From: Caprella mutica
Taxonomy: Eukaryota; Arthropoda; Malacostraca; Amphipoda; Caprellidae
DNA length: 64,000 nt
Assembly (NCBI GenBank): GCA_947561585.1
Contig: CANNZV010000322.1
Location: 124,001 to 188,000 of the forward strand
Reading direction: 5' to 3'
Shown here piece after piece: positions 38,551 through 50,300 of this stretch. How positions within the stretch are numbered: position 1 is the first letter of the stretch; each line of letters begins with the position of its first letter. The position numbers and the translations under genes were made by a program. The notes below the pieces were generated by a model. It was not told the origin of the DNA, did no database searches, and was given only the letters and a program-made list of their open reading frames with translations.

Positions 38551-38886
38551 TTCCTAGTTCACGTCCCTATTTCATTTAGGGACGTGAACTAGGAAGGGTT
38601 ATTTTAAAATTATTTTTTCTTAGATATAATTATCTATCATCAATATATTTCACTGAAAATTCTTAATTGACAGAAAATCTAGTTTCTTAACTACAGATAG
38701 AAATACGTAATAATAAAAAGGAATATTTGAAATTGAAATTCAACAAAATATTACAGACTCAGAAAATTGCTATAATATTTTATTATTTGTTAATATATAA
38801 ATCAAATTAAAAAATTACCATTAAAATAGGACATTTACCCCTTCCTACTTCAAGTCCCTAAATGAAAAAAGGACGTGAACTAGGAA
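38551..38886. mobile_element. Foldback element with a hairpin at each end, 336 bp
   Basis: The left end is a perfect hairpin: TTCCTAGTTCACGTCCCTA (38551-38569) and TAGGGACGTGAACTAGGAA (38577-38595), loop of 7. The right end (about 38841-38886) is a diverged form: TTCCTACTTCAAGTCCCTAA, then GGACGTGAACTAGGAA. The reverse complement of the right end also aligns with the left end for about 75 bp, so the element has long terminal inverted repeats containing palindromes. The interior is AT-rich with no coding. Confidence 0.75.
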
Positions 38887-39008
38887 TTCACCGATAGTTA
38901 TATTAATTAATAATGAATCTATTGTAATTTCTACTGCGCTACACATTTTCTTCTCTAATTATTGTAATTGTAATGTTTTAATGGACTTTATTGTGTACTA
39001 ATTCCTAG

Positions 39009-39103
39009 TATGTAGTATGCTATCTATTAATTACTCACAAGCTAGTCTCTGTAGTATGCTATCTATTAATTACTCATAAGCTAGTCTCTGTAGTATGCTA
39101 ACT
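39009..39103. repeat. Tandem repeat, 39-bp unit, 2.4 copies
   Basis: TAGTATGCTATCTATTAATT plus ACTCACAAGCTAGTCTCTG, with one mismatch between the full copies. Confidence 0.85.
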
Positions 39104-39440
39104 GCGTTCTAACACTCATGGAGGTTACACCATTTGTTCTTTGTTATGCCAAGCATTTGTAGTGAGTGTCTTTGTTAGCTTCTATGCTATAAAATACAAT
39201 ATAAACTACAAAGTACTGTATAATGTACTTAGCTACTTGTATCAGTACAAAGTATAAGGTAGGAAGTAAGTATAGTAAGATGGTGAGCTTCATTTTCTTT
39301 GGTAATTGGTTTAGGACAAAGAAAAGTGTCAAAAATTTCAATTTCCTGTGAATTATAAAGATTTTTTTCTTATTGAAGGAAAATCACAAAAAATATTAAA
39401 TCTAATTGCAAATATTTTGATATAGTTGATATGGTACTCA

Positions 39441-39597
39441 AACTTATAGTAGTCACACATATAGAAGTCATACATACAGTAGTCATACAAGTATTAGTCA
39501 TACATATTGTAGTAATACATATATTAGTCACACCTGTTGTAGTTATACATATATTAGTCATGCATATAACAGTCATACATATAGTAGTCATTGCAAT
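39441..39597. repeat. Degenerate minisatellite, about 15-bp unit, 10 copies
   Basis: Diverged copies of AGTAGTCATACATAT. This is an older array than most others here. Confidence 0.8.
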
Positions 39598-39666
39598 ACT
39601 ACTCAATGATCATAGAGTCACTGCAACCTGTGGTCATCTAGTGACTTACTTACTAAGTCACTTGTT

Positions 39667-39834
39667 TCATGAGGGTATGGTGTACTCATTAGTTAGTACA
39701 AGCTGCTCTTCAGAACAGTACTTCATAAGGGTATGGTGTACTCATTAGTTAGTACAAGCTGCACTTCAGAACAGTACTTCATAAGGGTATGGTGTACTCA
39801 TTAGTTAGTACAAGCTGCTCTTCAGAACAGCACC
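39667..39834. repeat. Tandem repeat, 56-bp unit, 3 copies
   Basis: Copies share GGGTATGGTGTACTCATTAG, TTAGTACAAGCTGC and TTCAGAACAG, with one or two differences each. Confidence 0.9.
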
Positions 39835-40574
39835 CCATAAGGCTAAGAGGACAGTATGCCCCGTAGTACGGCACAGTTTGTCACTGGAACACAATGCACA
39901 CGAAGTAGGTCAGTGGAATGTTACGGCGTGTGCACCTGTCGCGGCGTAGCGGCACAGCGCATACCTTACCATCTTCGGGACACTTGCCCTTCACATTGAG
40001 GCGAGACCTGTTCTGCAGGATTGTTTGTAGTTTGTGATCTATGCTTCTTGGAGTGACGATTGGAAAATAGCTTCAAAGATATCTGTAGTACCGTCACCAT
40101 ACCTACACTATTTAAAATGCTATACCCATTGTATTCATTAGCAATGCTAGAAAGTAGGCATTGCCTTTAGAAATATTCTCTAGAAAGTTAGAGCAACAGA
40201 TGACGCTTTTCGATGAGTTATCGGTATACCATCTCTATCGAAGAAATGGGAACGAAATGATAGTAAGAATAGAATTATATTATCTTATCATTTTATAAGG
40301 TTTATACATTTTAAATCAATAGTAATTAATTATATTCTTTATGCGAAGAGTTTGAAATAATTAATGAATAGGTAACTTTGATAATTTAATTGATTATTGT
40401 TATTATAATTGATGAAGAAAACATATAATGTTCAAACGAGTTTAAATATTGAAATGAATTAGTTAGGCTAATGTAGATCTATTTTAGTTATGCAAATAAT
40501 TCATAAAAGAAGTGAACTGTTGAGAAGTCTTCCATGAAACGTTTTTTTGTTTTCGATCCAATAACAAGTTGCAA
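39835..40574. other. GC-rich island 3' of the Snail-family gene, then AT-rich DNA
   Basis: 39840-40030 is GC-rich with CG words and one CACCTG. It lies about 3.7 kb beyond the gene's stop codon and is a possible regulatory element; no direct proof. Confidence 0.4.
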
Positions 40575-40800
40575 AAAGTGCCTGAAAAGAAGGCAACTTC
40601 AGACTTCATTAAAAGAAGTGCCTGAAAAGATAGCACTTCAGACTTCATTGAAGAGGTGCCTGAAATGAAGGCAACTTAAGACTTCATTAAAATAAATGCC
40701 TGAGAAGAAGGCAACTGTAAACAAGCATACAATTACCTTCACACCTTCTTTAACAAGCAGACATATGCCTTCAGACTTCATTAGAAGGTGCCTGAAGCCT
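40575..40800. repeat. Degenerate minisatellite, about 40-bp unit, 4-5 copies
   Basis: Copies of AGTGCCTGAAAAGAAGGCAA plus CTTCAGACTTCATT. TGCCT and AGGCA form an inverted repeat within each unit. The 3' part is broken. Confidence 0.75.
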
Positions 40801-43352
40801 CTATGGTTTGATCATAACTGTAAATATTACACAGTCATTCTAAGATATTCAGGTCAATAATTCTTTGAAAACAAACAAGCAAACATTATTGAAAAAAAAA
40901 CATAAAAAAGATACAGGGGAAATTTCTATCACCCTTATTATATCTCATTAAAAACAATTCAAATTTAATTGAATATCTATTTTAATATTCAATAACCTAT
41001 GAACAAATTTCTAATACTAGTATTGAAACCTATTTATATTTTATTAAATAAATAACGTGGAAATAGAATACCTATTACCAGTCCATGAATAATAGGTAGG
41101 TATTCATTTAAATAAAGTAAATACAAATATACTATTTTAAACTGGCCAAATTATAAATTTTAACAACTGTCAGTAAATGTTTTTATTCAAGTGAGAGTTT
41201 TTTTATTTCACAGTAAATACTTTTGCATGTTTTCTCTCAAACGATCACATTTATTATTACTAATTAATATAGAATGAAATGATATGTATTCAATGGAAAT
41301 ACGTACACAATATTACTATGAATTTTGTCATAATAAGAAGTAATAAAACTAGAGCATAACAAGCAAATAAAATGTTAACTCTAATACGGGTCTGGATCAA
41401 TGAAAATTAACAATTTATAATTTTTAAATAGCTTAATATTGATCTTGAAAAGTTCTTTCTTATGAATCACCTAATTTCCTTTGTGACTCATATCATATAA
41501 AAGGTAGATAGAGAAGAATCACGAACACCTGTCATCTGTATAGCAAATAAAATTAGAAGATCTAACCTTTGAAATAGTTTCCAAGTTTATCTCAGTATAA
41601 TCTTTAGCAACATCTGTTATTTACAATGAACAACAGTGGCCCAGATTCTTTGTCTGTCTGCTGACTCTGTAAGCCATACTTACTTTCAATGACTTATTTA
41701 ATTGCTGCTAATAGATACGTTACTAATATTATAGCAAAGGTAAAGTTAATCAGGCAGCTTAATGCTAATTAATAAGATATGTATTCACTGAGGTATTATA
41801 CTTTGAATATGTAATGGAAAATAATTTTGTTTTGTTAAAGGTATGGTTATTTAATAGGAAAGATTGACCAGATACTTTTTTCTTTGTTTGATTAAACATA
41901 AAACCTATTTTGTATAGCAAATACATTTATTATTATGGAATTAGTATTTCTTTCTTTGTAAAAAAAATTATATAAACCAGACTAAGTAGTCATATTTTGT
42001 ACATGCCTAAGTAGTCATATTTTGCACCACACTAAGTAGTCATATTTTGTACCTGACTAAGTAGTCATATTTTGTACCTGACTAAGTAGTCATATTTTGC
42101 AGCTGACTATGTAGTCATATTTTATTTATGAATAAGTAGTCATATAGTTTACTAAAAAATCTGATTTGTTATTGATATCAACATAAATACTGTGTGAAAG
42201 TGGGAGAAAATCATCTCTCTTTAGATAATAAATTATTTTCTGTGGTCTTGTAAAAATAATTTTTACATTAAAATTATTTATTTACCTCACAAACGAAACA
42301 CCAATTTCCTCTTGGTAAAATTCTCTAGGTAGACCAGCTATTGGAGCTGTTCATGGGTTAGAACACTTGTTTCCTTTAGATAGTGAAGGGCAAATGGGTC
42401 AAAGTGCCCTGCTCTGCACAGACTCTATGATGTACCTAAATGACTTTCCAATATCAGTTTCACATGCTTTACACAGATAATTCACTTCATTGAGACATTC
42501 AAAATTTTCCGTAAAGAAATACTTTTAGGTACGCCCTAAAAGTTATTATTGATACGGGTTTAAAATTTTCATTTATTGTACTTTCTTTTTTAACCTTCGT
42601 ATTTGTTTCATTAAGAACAATTAACAGGTACAACCAGAAAACAAACAACATTTCATTTTTTAATTGTGTTTGCTTTTCAATGGTTAAAATGATATGCTTT
42701 AATTGACAGCCACAGTTTTCTAGACAGTGTGGTGCCCTTTTTAAGGTTTGTCTTATCACCTTCTCCAGGATTTGAGGCGAAAGTAGGACCTACATCATTG
42801 ATATCATATACAGTTAAAAAATAATTTAGTCAATAATGCGTCAAAAACATATAGGAATAAGCCATTCAGCAGAGGCTGCCTCTTGCTGTTATAATAATAA
42901 CTTGCATTTTATCTCTTTAATTAATGGGTGACAATAAAAAAAAATTTTGGTATCGTTATTTTGGTCATTTTCGTATTTTTTTTTTAACATTCAATATATA
43001 TTAATAATTTCACATATTTGCTCTTTTAATATCATTTTATTATAGTTTTTCGTTCTTTTATAATTTCTTTTCACTTTTAATTTAATTCAGTTCAAATTTA
43101 AGTAAAATGCTTCCTTGATATATTTTAGTTGTATTTCTTCCAATATTTTCAAATTAATTCAGTTTTCAGTTCCAATTCAAGGTAAGTAAATAAATAGTTC
43201 ATTGAATTGAGATTCATTTATTCTCTCTCATTTTTTTGAAATCAAGTTCATAACTAATTTAAGATTTATCCCAGCTTTTATTAAACAAAACCATTTCAAT
43301 TCAAAAGTTTTTCTTTCAATCATTTAATATAATTTTTTTAAAATTTTGATAA
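40801..43352. other. AT-rich non-coding DNA
   Basis: No gene seen apart from the 42.0 kb minisatellite. A minus-strand frame at 42499-42759 has no recognisable motif. Confidence 0.55.
41979..42146. repeat. Minisatellite, 25-bp unit, about 6.5 copies
   Basis: Copies of GACTAAGTAGTCATATTTTG plus TACCT. GACTA-AG-TAGTC is a perfect short hairpin. The 3' copies are degenerate. Confidence 0.88.
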
Positions 43353-43358
43353 TTTATT
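43353..43358 (-). terminator. Candidate polyadenylation signal of the Snail-family gene
   Basis: TTTATT on the plus strand gives AATAAA on the minus strand, about 400 bases after the stop codon and the first perfect hexamer I found. A variant ATTAAA occurs nearer, at 43552-43557. The intervening DNA is AT-rich and typical of a 3' UTR. No cleavage evidence is available. Confidence 0.3.
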
Positions 43359-43757
43359 ACTAATCAATCATTTATAAATATACTTTTATTCTCTCAAAAT
43401 GGAATATTAATATTTCTTTCATTTGATAAATAATTATTATGATTTTTGAATTTCTTCCTCATATTTTCAGGATAGTTGTATTTTTTTTTAATTCAACAAT
43501 ATTTGAATAACAACAACAGGGGTAAATTATAGAAAGTGTTAGATAAATATTTTTAATAAAATATATATTTTCATTAATACATAAATGGAATACATATAAC
43601 TTAACAATAATCTTTGGCTTAACCCGGGTTTTTGTAGGTGGGTGGAAGGGTGGACTAGTTCGCAAGCGTCTTTGATTTCAAACAGGAGAAATGACAAGAA
43701 AAGTGATTAGATTGCTAGCTGACTAGAAACAACCAAATAGAGAGTAGCTGAAGACAA

Positions 43758-45092
43758 TCATGCCCAGCTACTGTTATTATCTCCATCGTCGCCGACAACG
43801 TCCACCTCTTCCTCTTCTTCCTCATTGTCGTTACTGGGGCAGCCTGGAGTGCAAATTCCTTCCTTGTGCTTGTTCAGTAGTGACATCCGTGAGAAAGTCT
43901 TGGTGCAAATGGCGCAGGCGTATTTCTTGACGGAAGCGTGAGTCTGTTGGTGAGCCCTCAAGTTGCTTCTGTCGGCAAAACTGCGACAACATTCCGTGCA
44001 CTGGAAGGGTTTCTCTCCGGTGTGGGTACGAATGTGTCCTTGCAGCAACCAGGGGCGGGAGAAAGACTTGCCGCAAATGTGGCACTTGCATGGTAGAGTG
44101 TGAGTGCGGATGTGCATCTTCAAAGCTCCCGATGAAGTGTAGGACTTCTGGCAGGTTGGGCAGGAGTAAGCTTTTGCTCCCAAAGTTGCTGTACAGTGCA
44201 GCTCCATGTGTTTCGCCAGACCAGGTCTGGTGGCATAAGCTTTGCCACAGTCTGAACAGTTATAGCGAGCCTTGGTGGTTCCTGAGCTAGAGGTAGACGA
44301 AACGCTTCCAGTTGGTGATAGAGGTTCTTCTTCGGATTCGGAAATTGTAGAAATTGAAGAGGCTGGTGAGATGAGAGCTGACGAATCAGGATAGTGATGA
44401 ATGCTTGGTGAATGATGGTAACTAACCATATGAGAATTGTCAGGAGATCTTGGTGAAGGTTGAGGAGAAAGAGGTAAGTTATTTGGAAGCCATGAGTTTG
44501 GTTTTGTTTCCTGTTCACTAGTCTGTCTGAATAGCTGCAAATAATATTCAGCTAAGTTGGGCATGGATGAACTGCTGGTGACAGTGCGACTGGATGTGGG
44601 CTTTACTGCTTGGTTTGTCACTTGGGGTTTGAGTACGAATGAAGATGAGACCACAGGAGGAATGAAAGTCCTTTGACGAAGAGGTGGTGTCAAAGTATAT
44701 GAAGACACAGGTAAAACATGACGAGGTTGTTGAGCACTTTGGAAGTAAGTATTCGATGATTGTGTAGAAAAATTGAATGAAGGTACTTGGTGAGGATTGA
44801 AGGTTGGAATAGGAGATTCACGACGTAATTCCTGCTTGAATCCTGTAGAGGCATATGTTGGAGTAGGAACTGCGTTGATGTAAGATGGAGGAGGGCTAGC
44901 AGGTGGTGGAGTTAGAGCTTCTGAAGAAGGTCTGTAAGAATCCACTGCTTCAATTTTAGGCACTCGCAGTTCTGATTCAATTTTCGGTTTCTTGACACTC
45001 AAATCCTCAGGTTCTTCTTGTTCGTAAACAGCTGATATAGAACGCTTCAGCATATTAGCGTAATTCTTCTTTGCCATGAATAAACTAGGCAT
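43758..45092 (-). CDS. esg/sna: Snail-family zinc-finger transcription factor (snail/escargot/worniu group), single exon
   Basis: Predicted 444-residue nuclear DNA-binding repressor. Five C2H2-type fingers lie at about residues 277-299, 309-331, 335-357, 363-385 and 391-414; the last is C2HC (CX2C-X12-HX4C). Fingers 2-5 carry Snail-group signatures ([60 protein letters not shown]). These fit Snail rather than Scratch. A CtBP corepressor motif, PEDLSVKK, is at residues 28-35, followed by a long Pro/Ser-rich linker; the tail is acidic. I chose the ATG at 45092-45090: its context is CAAA-ATG and the protein then begins [11 protein letters not shown], resembling the SNAG repressor motif (MPRSFLVKK in vertebrates). 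The open frame runs upstream only to a GTG (45158) six bases after an in-frame TGA (45164-45162), with no other ATG. No introns are needed. Snail proteins bind CAGGTG E-boxes and act in mesoderm, neuroblast and epithelial-mesenchymal programmes. Paralogue assignment within the group is uncertain. Confidence 0.96.
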   Translation of the reverse strand: MPSLFMAKKNYANMLKRSISAVYEQEEPEDLSVKKPKIESELRVPKIEAVDSYRPSSEALTPPPASPPPSYINAVPTPTYASTGFKQELRRESPIPTFNPHQVPSFNFSTQSSNTYFQSAQQPRHVLPVSSYTLTPPLRQRTFIPPVVSSSFVLKPQVTNQAVKPTSSRTVTSSSSMPNLAEYYLQLFRQTSEQETKPNSWLPNNLPLSPQPSPRSPDNSHMVSYHHSPSIHHYPDSSALISPASSISTISESEEEPLSPTGSVSSTSSSGTTKARYNCSDCGKAYATRPGLAKHMELHCTATLGAKAYSCPTCQKSYTSSGALKMHIRTHTLPCKCHICGKSFSRPWLLQGHIRTHTGEKPFQCTECCRSFADRSNLRAHQQTHASVKKYACAICTKTFSRMSLLNKHKEGICTPGCPSNDNEEEEEEVDVVGDDGDNNSSWA

Positions 45093-45133
45093 TTTGTAAA
45101 TGGGTTCTTTCAATCTTGCAGACAAAACAACAA

Positions 45134-45139
45134 CAGGTG
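45134..45139. promoter_or_regulatory. CAGGTG E-box in the predicted 5' UTR
   Basis: A second perfect CAGGTG lies about 90 bp downstream of the predicted start site and 42 bp before the ATG. Together with the promoter E-box it makes a pair of possible Snail autoregulatory sites. Confidence 0.4.
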
Positions 45140-45222
45140 GTGACTGATCACAAAGCACTGATCAAGTTATAAGGCACAGAGTGGAGAGCGTTACAGACGT
45201 TGCCTGAGTGAGTGAGCAACAG

Positions 45223-45230
45223 TATATGGA
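45223..45230 (-). promoter_or_regulatory. Initiator-like transcription start of the Snail-family gene
   Basis: The minus strand reads TCCATATA, with the candidate +1 A at 45227. It loosely fits YYANWYY (six of seven positions) and sits about 32 bp downstream of the TATA box. It would give a 5' UTR of about 134 bases without introns. The position is inferred mainly from TATA spacing. Confidence 0.45.
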
Positions 45231-45252
45231 GGTACTAGTCGCGTGCTGTGCC

Positions 45253-45259
45253 TTTTATA
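45253..45259 (-). promoter_or_regulatory. TATA box of the Snail-family gene
   Basis: On the minus strand the sequence reads GGTATAAAAGG, a canonical TATA box. It lies about 160 bp upstream of the chosen ATG and about 32 bp upstream of an initiator-like site, which is standard spacing for RNA polymerase II. Confidence 0.75.
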
Positions 45260-45271
45260 CCTCCTCTCAGG

Positions 45272-45277
45272 CAGGTG
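45272..45277. promoter_or_regulatory. CAGGTG E-box 13 bp upstream of the TATA box
   Basis: A perfect CAGGTG, the core site bound by Snail-family fingers and by some bHLH and ZEB-type factors. Its place between the CCAAT and TATA boxes would allow direct autorepression. That role is inference. Confidence 0.5.
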
Positions 45278-45298
45278 CTAATCGAAGCGTGCCGCTGG

Positions 45299-45322
45299 CC
45301 AATTGCGTAGAGTAGGCGGGGC
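45299..45322. promoter_or_regulatory. CCAAT box and GC box upstream of the TATA box
   Basis: CCAAT on the plus strand at 45299-45303 (reversed relative to the gene) and GGCGGGGC at 45315-45322. They lie roughly 70-95 bp upstream of the predicted start site, the usual place for proximal promoter elements. Confidence 0.4.
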
Positions 45323-45559
45323 GAAGTGGCTCGTGGCAGAAATGGGAGGAGCTTTCTCTCTTCAGCCCGGCACCTTTTTTGAAATGTATACCACAATTTA
45401 ACAGGAATTATAGATTGTCAGCCTGTAACATCTAAATATATTATTAGAATTATTCCTATCATTGAGTCCTATCAATGAAATGAGTTAGATAAAATATTGT
45501 TAGTTGTTTTGTGAAGGGTTTATTATTGCTTTAGGTAGTGCTTGTGTCCAATGGGAGAG

Positions 45560-45584
45560 TTTCCCGCTCTGCCAAGGCAGGTAG
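45560..45584. promoter_or_regulatory. E2F-like TTTCCCGC and Zelda-type CAGGTAG motifs upstream
   Basis: TTTCCCGC at 45560-45567 matches an E2F site. CAGGTAG at 45578-45584 matches the insect Zelda (TAGteam) heptamer. Both are about 330-360 bp upstream of the predicted start. Either could occur by chance. Confidence 0.2.
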
Positions 45585-46626
45585 ATGACTAACAGTAATT
45601 CAGAGGCAAGTACGCAGCTGCCGCAAAGAGATACAAACAACTAACTAAATAACTAACCACCACATCTAGAAACCCTTAAAACTATTAACATCATTATTTC
45701 ACTTTAACATTTCAACTTTGTTAGTTTATATTAGTGTATAGTGAGTCAGTGTAATACTTATGACCAATATTAGTTAGGGGTGATGTATCCATTAGTTGTT
45801 ATTTGTTTTTGTAGTATAGACAGGTGTGAGGGGTAGACGCACGTGGCTTTTTCAATCTCTCTCTCTTTCTCTCTTTACTCTTCACTCTTTTCCTACCTCT
45901 TTATCGAGAGCATTTCACAAAGCTCTAACTTTTCACTGGTTTAATTCGCTACCAAAACCCTATTATTAGTTACTGTGTATTCTGGCGATCGAATTGGCAC
46001 TAATTTATTTACTAACTTTTTTTCTCGTGCTATGGTATAGACAATTCATTTTGACATCAAATGCATTGATTTATTCGATCTAACGACATAATAGACAATA
46101 AAAACATACCTTAAGATTATATCTATACGGTTTTGTTATATGAAATTGCCATTAAAATTATACTTTTAATTTCGATGCTTCATGAAAATTAGAATTTGTT
46201 ATGAGTACTACAACTAATTGAAGTGTCATACAATTCATTTCATTTTCATTCATAAGTACAATCACTTTTGAAGGTAGATTAATAGTAGTCGTTATTTTCA
46301 TTGCTTAAAATAAGTCTATGGACTTCAGCAGCCAAAGTTTATTTACTTCCTTCAGTTGTATGTAGAAGAAAATGGGAATATCGTGGCTATGGAAGTATTG
46401 GAAATGAAAATATATAAATTGATGTGACATTATAATCTATTATTCAGTACATATATTTACAGTTAAAATATAAATCACTTTCATACATCTAAATTTATTT
46501 GTATTAATTATAATTTTTTTTAATTTAAATTTTGATCTTAAAGTAGTTTCTCATGAAGAAGTTATTAGTGAGACAGAATATTGAAACTATTTTTTTATAA
46601 AAAAATACATTAATTTGCAGTGCACA
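45585..46626. other. Upstream flank of the Snail-family gene
   Basis: No coding. A CT-rich tract (45850-45900) precedes AT-rich DNA. Confidence 0.5.
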
Positions 46627-46745
46627 ACAATGAACTATCTATTAATAGCACATTCTATCTATTATCTATTAATAGCACATTCTATCTACTATAGTAACTA
46701 TCTGTTAATAGTACATCCTATCCACTATATGTTAATAGTTACATG
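46627..46745. repeat. Degenerate tandem repeat
   Basis: Three to four diverged copies of CTATCTATTAATAGCACATT, the later ones with GTTAATAGTACAT. Confidence 0.6.
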
Positions 46746-46946
46746 TATATACTATTCCTACCTAAGGCTACAATAAAGATTTTCTATCTCTCTCTCTAAA
46801 TGGAGATCTACAGTCACCTAGCTTAGTGATAGATAGTGAATATGAGAGTTCAGAGGTCATAAAATAGCAACTATATTAGAGAGGTCAAATTTGATGTGTA
46901 GCTACTGATTGATTCTCTACATGCAATCGTTATGAATACACCAAAT

Positions 46947-47075
46947 GGGGTAAGTAACGAGTTATCGAACGGTTCCACATTTTCGATCAAATAAGAAACA
47001 TAATAATTATTTATAGTATAATTTTTTCTTTTATAATCGAAGTTGTAGTATCGTTCGATAACTTGGAATTTGATA
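46947..47075. mobile_element. MITE-like family, copy C
   Basis: The left arm runs GGGGTAAGTAACGAGTTATC, GAACGGTTCCACATTTTCGA, TCAAATAAGAAA. The right arm mirrors it: TTTCTTTTATAATCGAAGTT, GTAGTATCGTTCGATAACTT. AT-rich centre. It lies 1.7 kb upstream of the Snail-family promoter. The right boundary is approximate. Confidence 0.65.
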
Positions 47076-47306
47076 ATTTGGTAGAGTTCATAATATTTTT
47101 ATTTGGTGACACAAACAGCAAAGTTATGCAAATGTCTGCAGTCACTTCATTTATTGTAGCTAATACAAGTAAGAAATAAGCTGTGGAAAGGAAGAAATGA
47201 TATTCACTAGGTAGGATAGAGTGAAGTATGACACGCGTACTGGAGAATAAATAACAGTAAATGTCCAAAACTAGTGCAGAGTGCCTCTGAAAAGTGCACT
47301 GTGCAC

Positions 47307-47395
47307 TAACTAGTGCACAGTGCATCTTACTAGTGCACAGTGCATCTTACTAGTGCACAGTGCATCTTACTAGTGCACAGTGCCCCTAACTAGTA
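47307..47395. repeat. Minisatellite, 20-bp unit, 4.5 copies
   Basis: The unit is ACTAGTGCACAGTGCATCTT. It shares CTAGTGCAC with the 32.9-33.9 kb array and GTGCACAGTG with the 57.6 kb repeat. Confidence 0.9.
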
Positions 47396-50300
47396 ACAGC
47401 ACTCACTGTTACAGTTTCTCTCCTCTAACTGTCAAATTTGCCGCATTTGACAAGGTCTCAAATTACAGGAGGTGATTACCACATGTCGTTAATTATCGAG
47501 GGATTTGCCATATGTGATCTCCTATTGTGCTGCTAAATGGAAACTACCTAAAGTCCTACCAACGACTTACAAAATAAACCAAAAGAGAAATTATTCAAGT
47601 GTAATAAAAAAGAACGAATAAAGAAGAAAGAAATAGGCTGGCAAAAAGTGGATCGGTCTCTAGTAATCATTGAAATTATATCAAATAACATCACAATTGA
47701 TATCAATGCTATGACATTAAATCTAATAAATAACTTCAAGATCAGCAGATATTGTGCTTGTTCATTATTTGACCTCAATTTGAAACCTATTTTTGTATTC
47801 TTAAAATGCAACGCGTCTCCAAAATAGCAATATATTTTATTTTTTCAATTTCTAGGGTGATGATGTAGCCCCATAAGGTTTAACCTTCCGCTTGAACCAA
47901 CAACATCCTTTCTTGAAAGCAGCAACTGTCCCTCTCCTGCGATTTTCCTTCATTTGGAGCTTTTGTGGCGCTGTTTCCTCTGCGGGTTGCGCCCTTTGTG
48001 CGCCACATTTGCTTTGGTTGCGTCACATTGTGCCACGAGCTGTCACACAATGGAAAATAATACACGGAAATAAGTTCAGTATCCGAATGGGGGAAAATTA
48101 CCAACCTATAAGATTTTACGAAGATATCATTTCATATGCTTAGTGGTTGGTAAAAAGGAAAAAATAGAATTATCATGAAAATCGGAGTTATGAATTGCTA
48201 TTTTCGATCTAATTTTCAGACGAAGGAAGTTATTTTTTGTTATTGTATGATATGATATCTGTTCTAGTCGTGACTGGCGACTTCCTCATCAGATCAGCAT
48301 GAGATTTGATGAACATGACACCTCAGCAAGGGAGTGATAGGACACGGAAAAGAGGGTAAGGCAGGAGATGTTATTGGGACTGTTTTAACTCCTAAAGAAA
48401 ACACACACTTGTTAAGTTTTGATATTAAACTTATAGAGGAAATAAAAATGATTTGGCTATAAGCTTTTATTATTTTCTCCTCCCTTTGACTATTCTCTTC
48501 CCCTCTCTTTCTCCTCTCTTTCCCTCTCCTTTCCCCTCATTTTCCCCTCTCATCCGCCATGTAGTTTGTTGTCTTTTTACATCCGGGCTTCAGGTTTGAA
48601 CTTTTATCTGCAACATATTGCGAGGGATAAACTCTCATGAAAAACTTAACGAACTTTCCGCATGTGGCAAAAAAAGGAGTAATTATGCCCACGGTATGGG
48701 GCTTATCAAGTTTTTACATTGTCGTGAGCTGGTATCACTTTTTTCAACAACTTACGTCCAATTATCGCATTGGTGTTGTGTTTCGTAATGTATTTTTAAC
48801 ACAATGTAACTAATGCCGGAAACAATATTAGAGCTGTTCATGATAGAACCGTGAATGAATTACTATCGAAAACAATAACTATATTATTTAAAGGCTGTCT
48901 AATTCCCTTTTCCCCCATCCCCCCTCATTCCTGCCCCCTTCCTCCACGTTTGTGTCACGGGATGGAATGACCGGAACAGGAATTGCCGGGGTTATACCCC
49001 TGACCGGAACTGGAACATATTGGATGGCAGTTTATAGCTACAATTTGCGTGAGATGTGTGCAATAACTAATATTGCTTTATAATAATGTGAGCATTATAA
49101 CGAATAAATAAAGTCAATAATTCTATTAAATAATATTTATAATGTGAATTAAAGTTGAGAAAGTGATATCTAAAGATAAGGAATTAAAAATAAGAGAATA
49201 AAGTATTTTCAGTTGGTTAAAGTCACGATTTATGTTTTTATATTTTGTTGTGAGTAATTCAAGCATGATAACATATCGATACGGTATATAGTATATATGC
49301 AAATATGGATATCTTTTATTTTATTTTCAAATCATATGACAACATAATATTTATGTAATATTATAGGAATTAATTAAATACTATTAACATAGTTTTATCA
49401 ATGTTTAATTTTCAGTTAACTTTTGTTTGCGAATTAGAATTCTTCAGTTCTCAAGAGGTACTGGTTTTACGTCAGATGATTTAGTTCCTGAGAACTGGTA
49501 TGTCTTCAATTAGTCGTAAATAAATGTGGCTAAACTCCATAAAGATTAGCAGGGAAGGAAAGCTGTAAATTCCAGTCTCTATTCCGGGTTGCAGTCCAGG
49601 AATGAAGTTCTACCGGAAAAGTTCAGCAGAATGTTACAGTTAGAGTTTGTGCGGTTCGATGGAATCTCTCACATTGGGCTATCATACACTTTATTGGTGT
49701 GGTTTCGAACATTTTAAAGTTAGCACTGGTTATAGTCAGCTGTGAATACATTTTGAACCAATTTACTTTTCATTGACACAAAAGTATTTATCACACTAAT
49801 CACAAAAACGTACTTTCGTTTGAAATAAAATCTTAGAGATTATAATTTATTGTATTTTGTAGCTTAATTAAAATGCCAGTTTTCTTTTCAAAGAAGTTGG
49901 AATAGCATGGCAGTTATATATGGAATAACTTTAGTAGTAATAAATTAGTTGCGCACATACCTTGCGTCTTTTCTTTCCGCGCTTTAGAGGCTGCAAATTA
50001 ATTCATTCCACCTCACTGCCTAGCGATGCTATTGACGGCATATCGCATTTCTTTTGATTTTGCACACTAGTGCCCCAAAGATTCTTACGCACTGAGTCGA
50101 ATCTCTGAAGAATTCCCGGCAACAAAGAAGGTCGGGTGTGGATTCCGTTTGGAATTGGCTCCAAAGAGTTACAGGCAGACATTGCCATTGTGTGGCCAAT
50201 ATTTCAGCAGTAGCTAATGTATAGAAACTGAATGAATTCAACGGCCTTTCAAAAGTTAGAACTTTGCGAAGAATAAAATAGTGATTGAAGCATCGCTAAA

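Noticed and set aside
43831..44518. Two further minus-strand frames and one plus-strand frame inside the Snail-family gene
   Set aside because: Shadows of the zinc-finger coding frame with no domain content.
47880..48143. Overlapping 74- and 83-codon frames on opposite strands
   Set aside because: No recognisable domain; better explained as chance frames in a GC-richer island.
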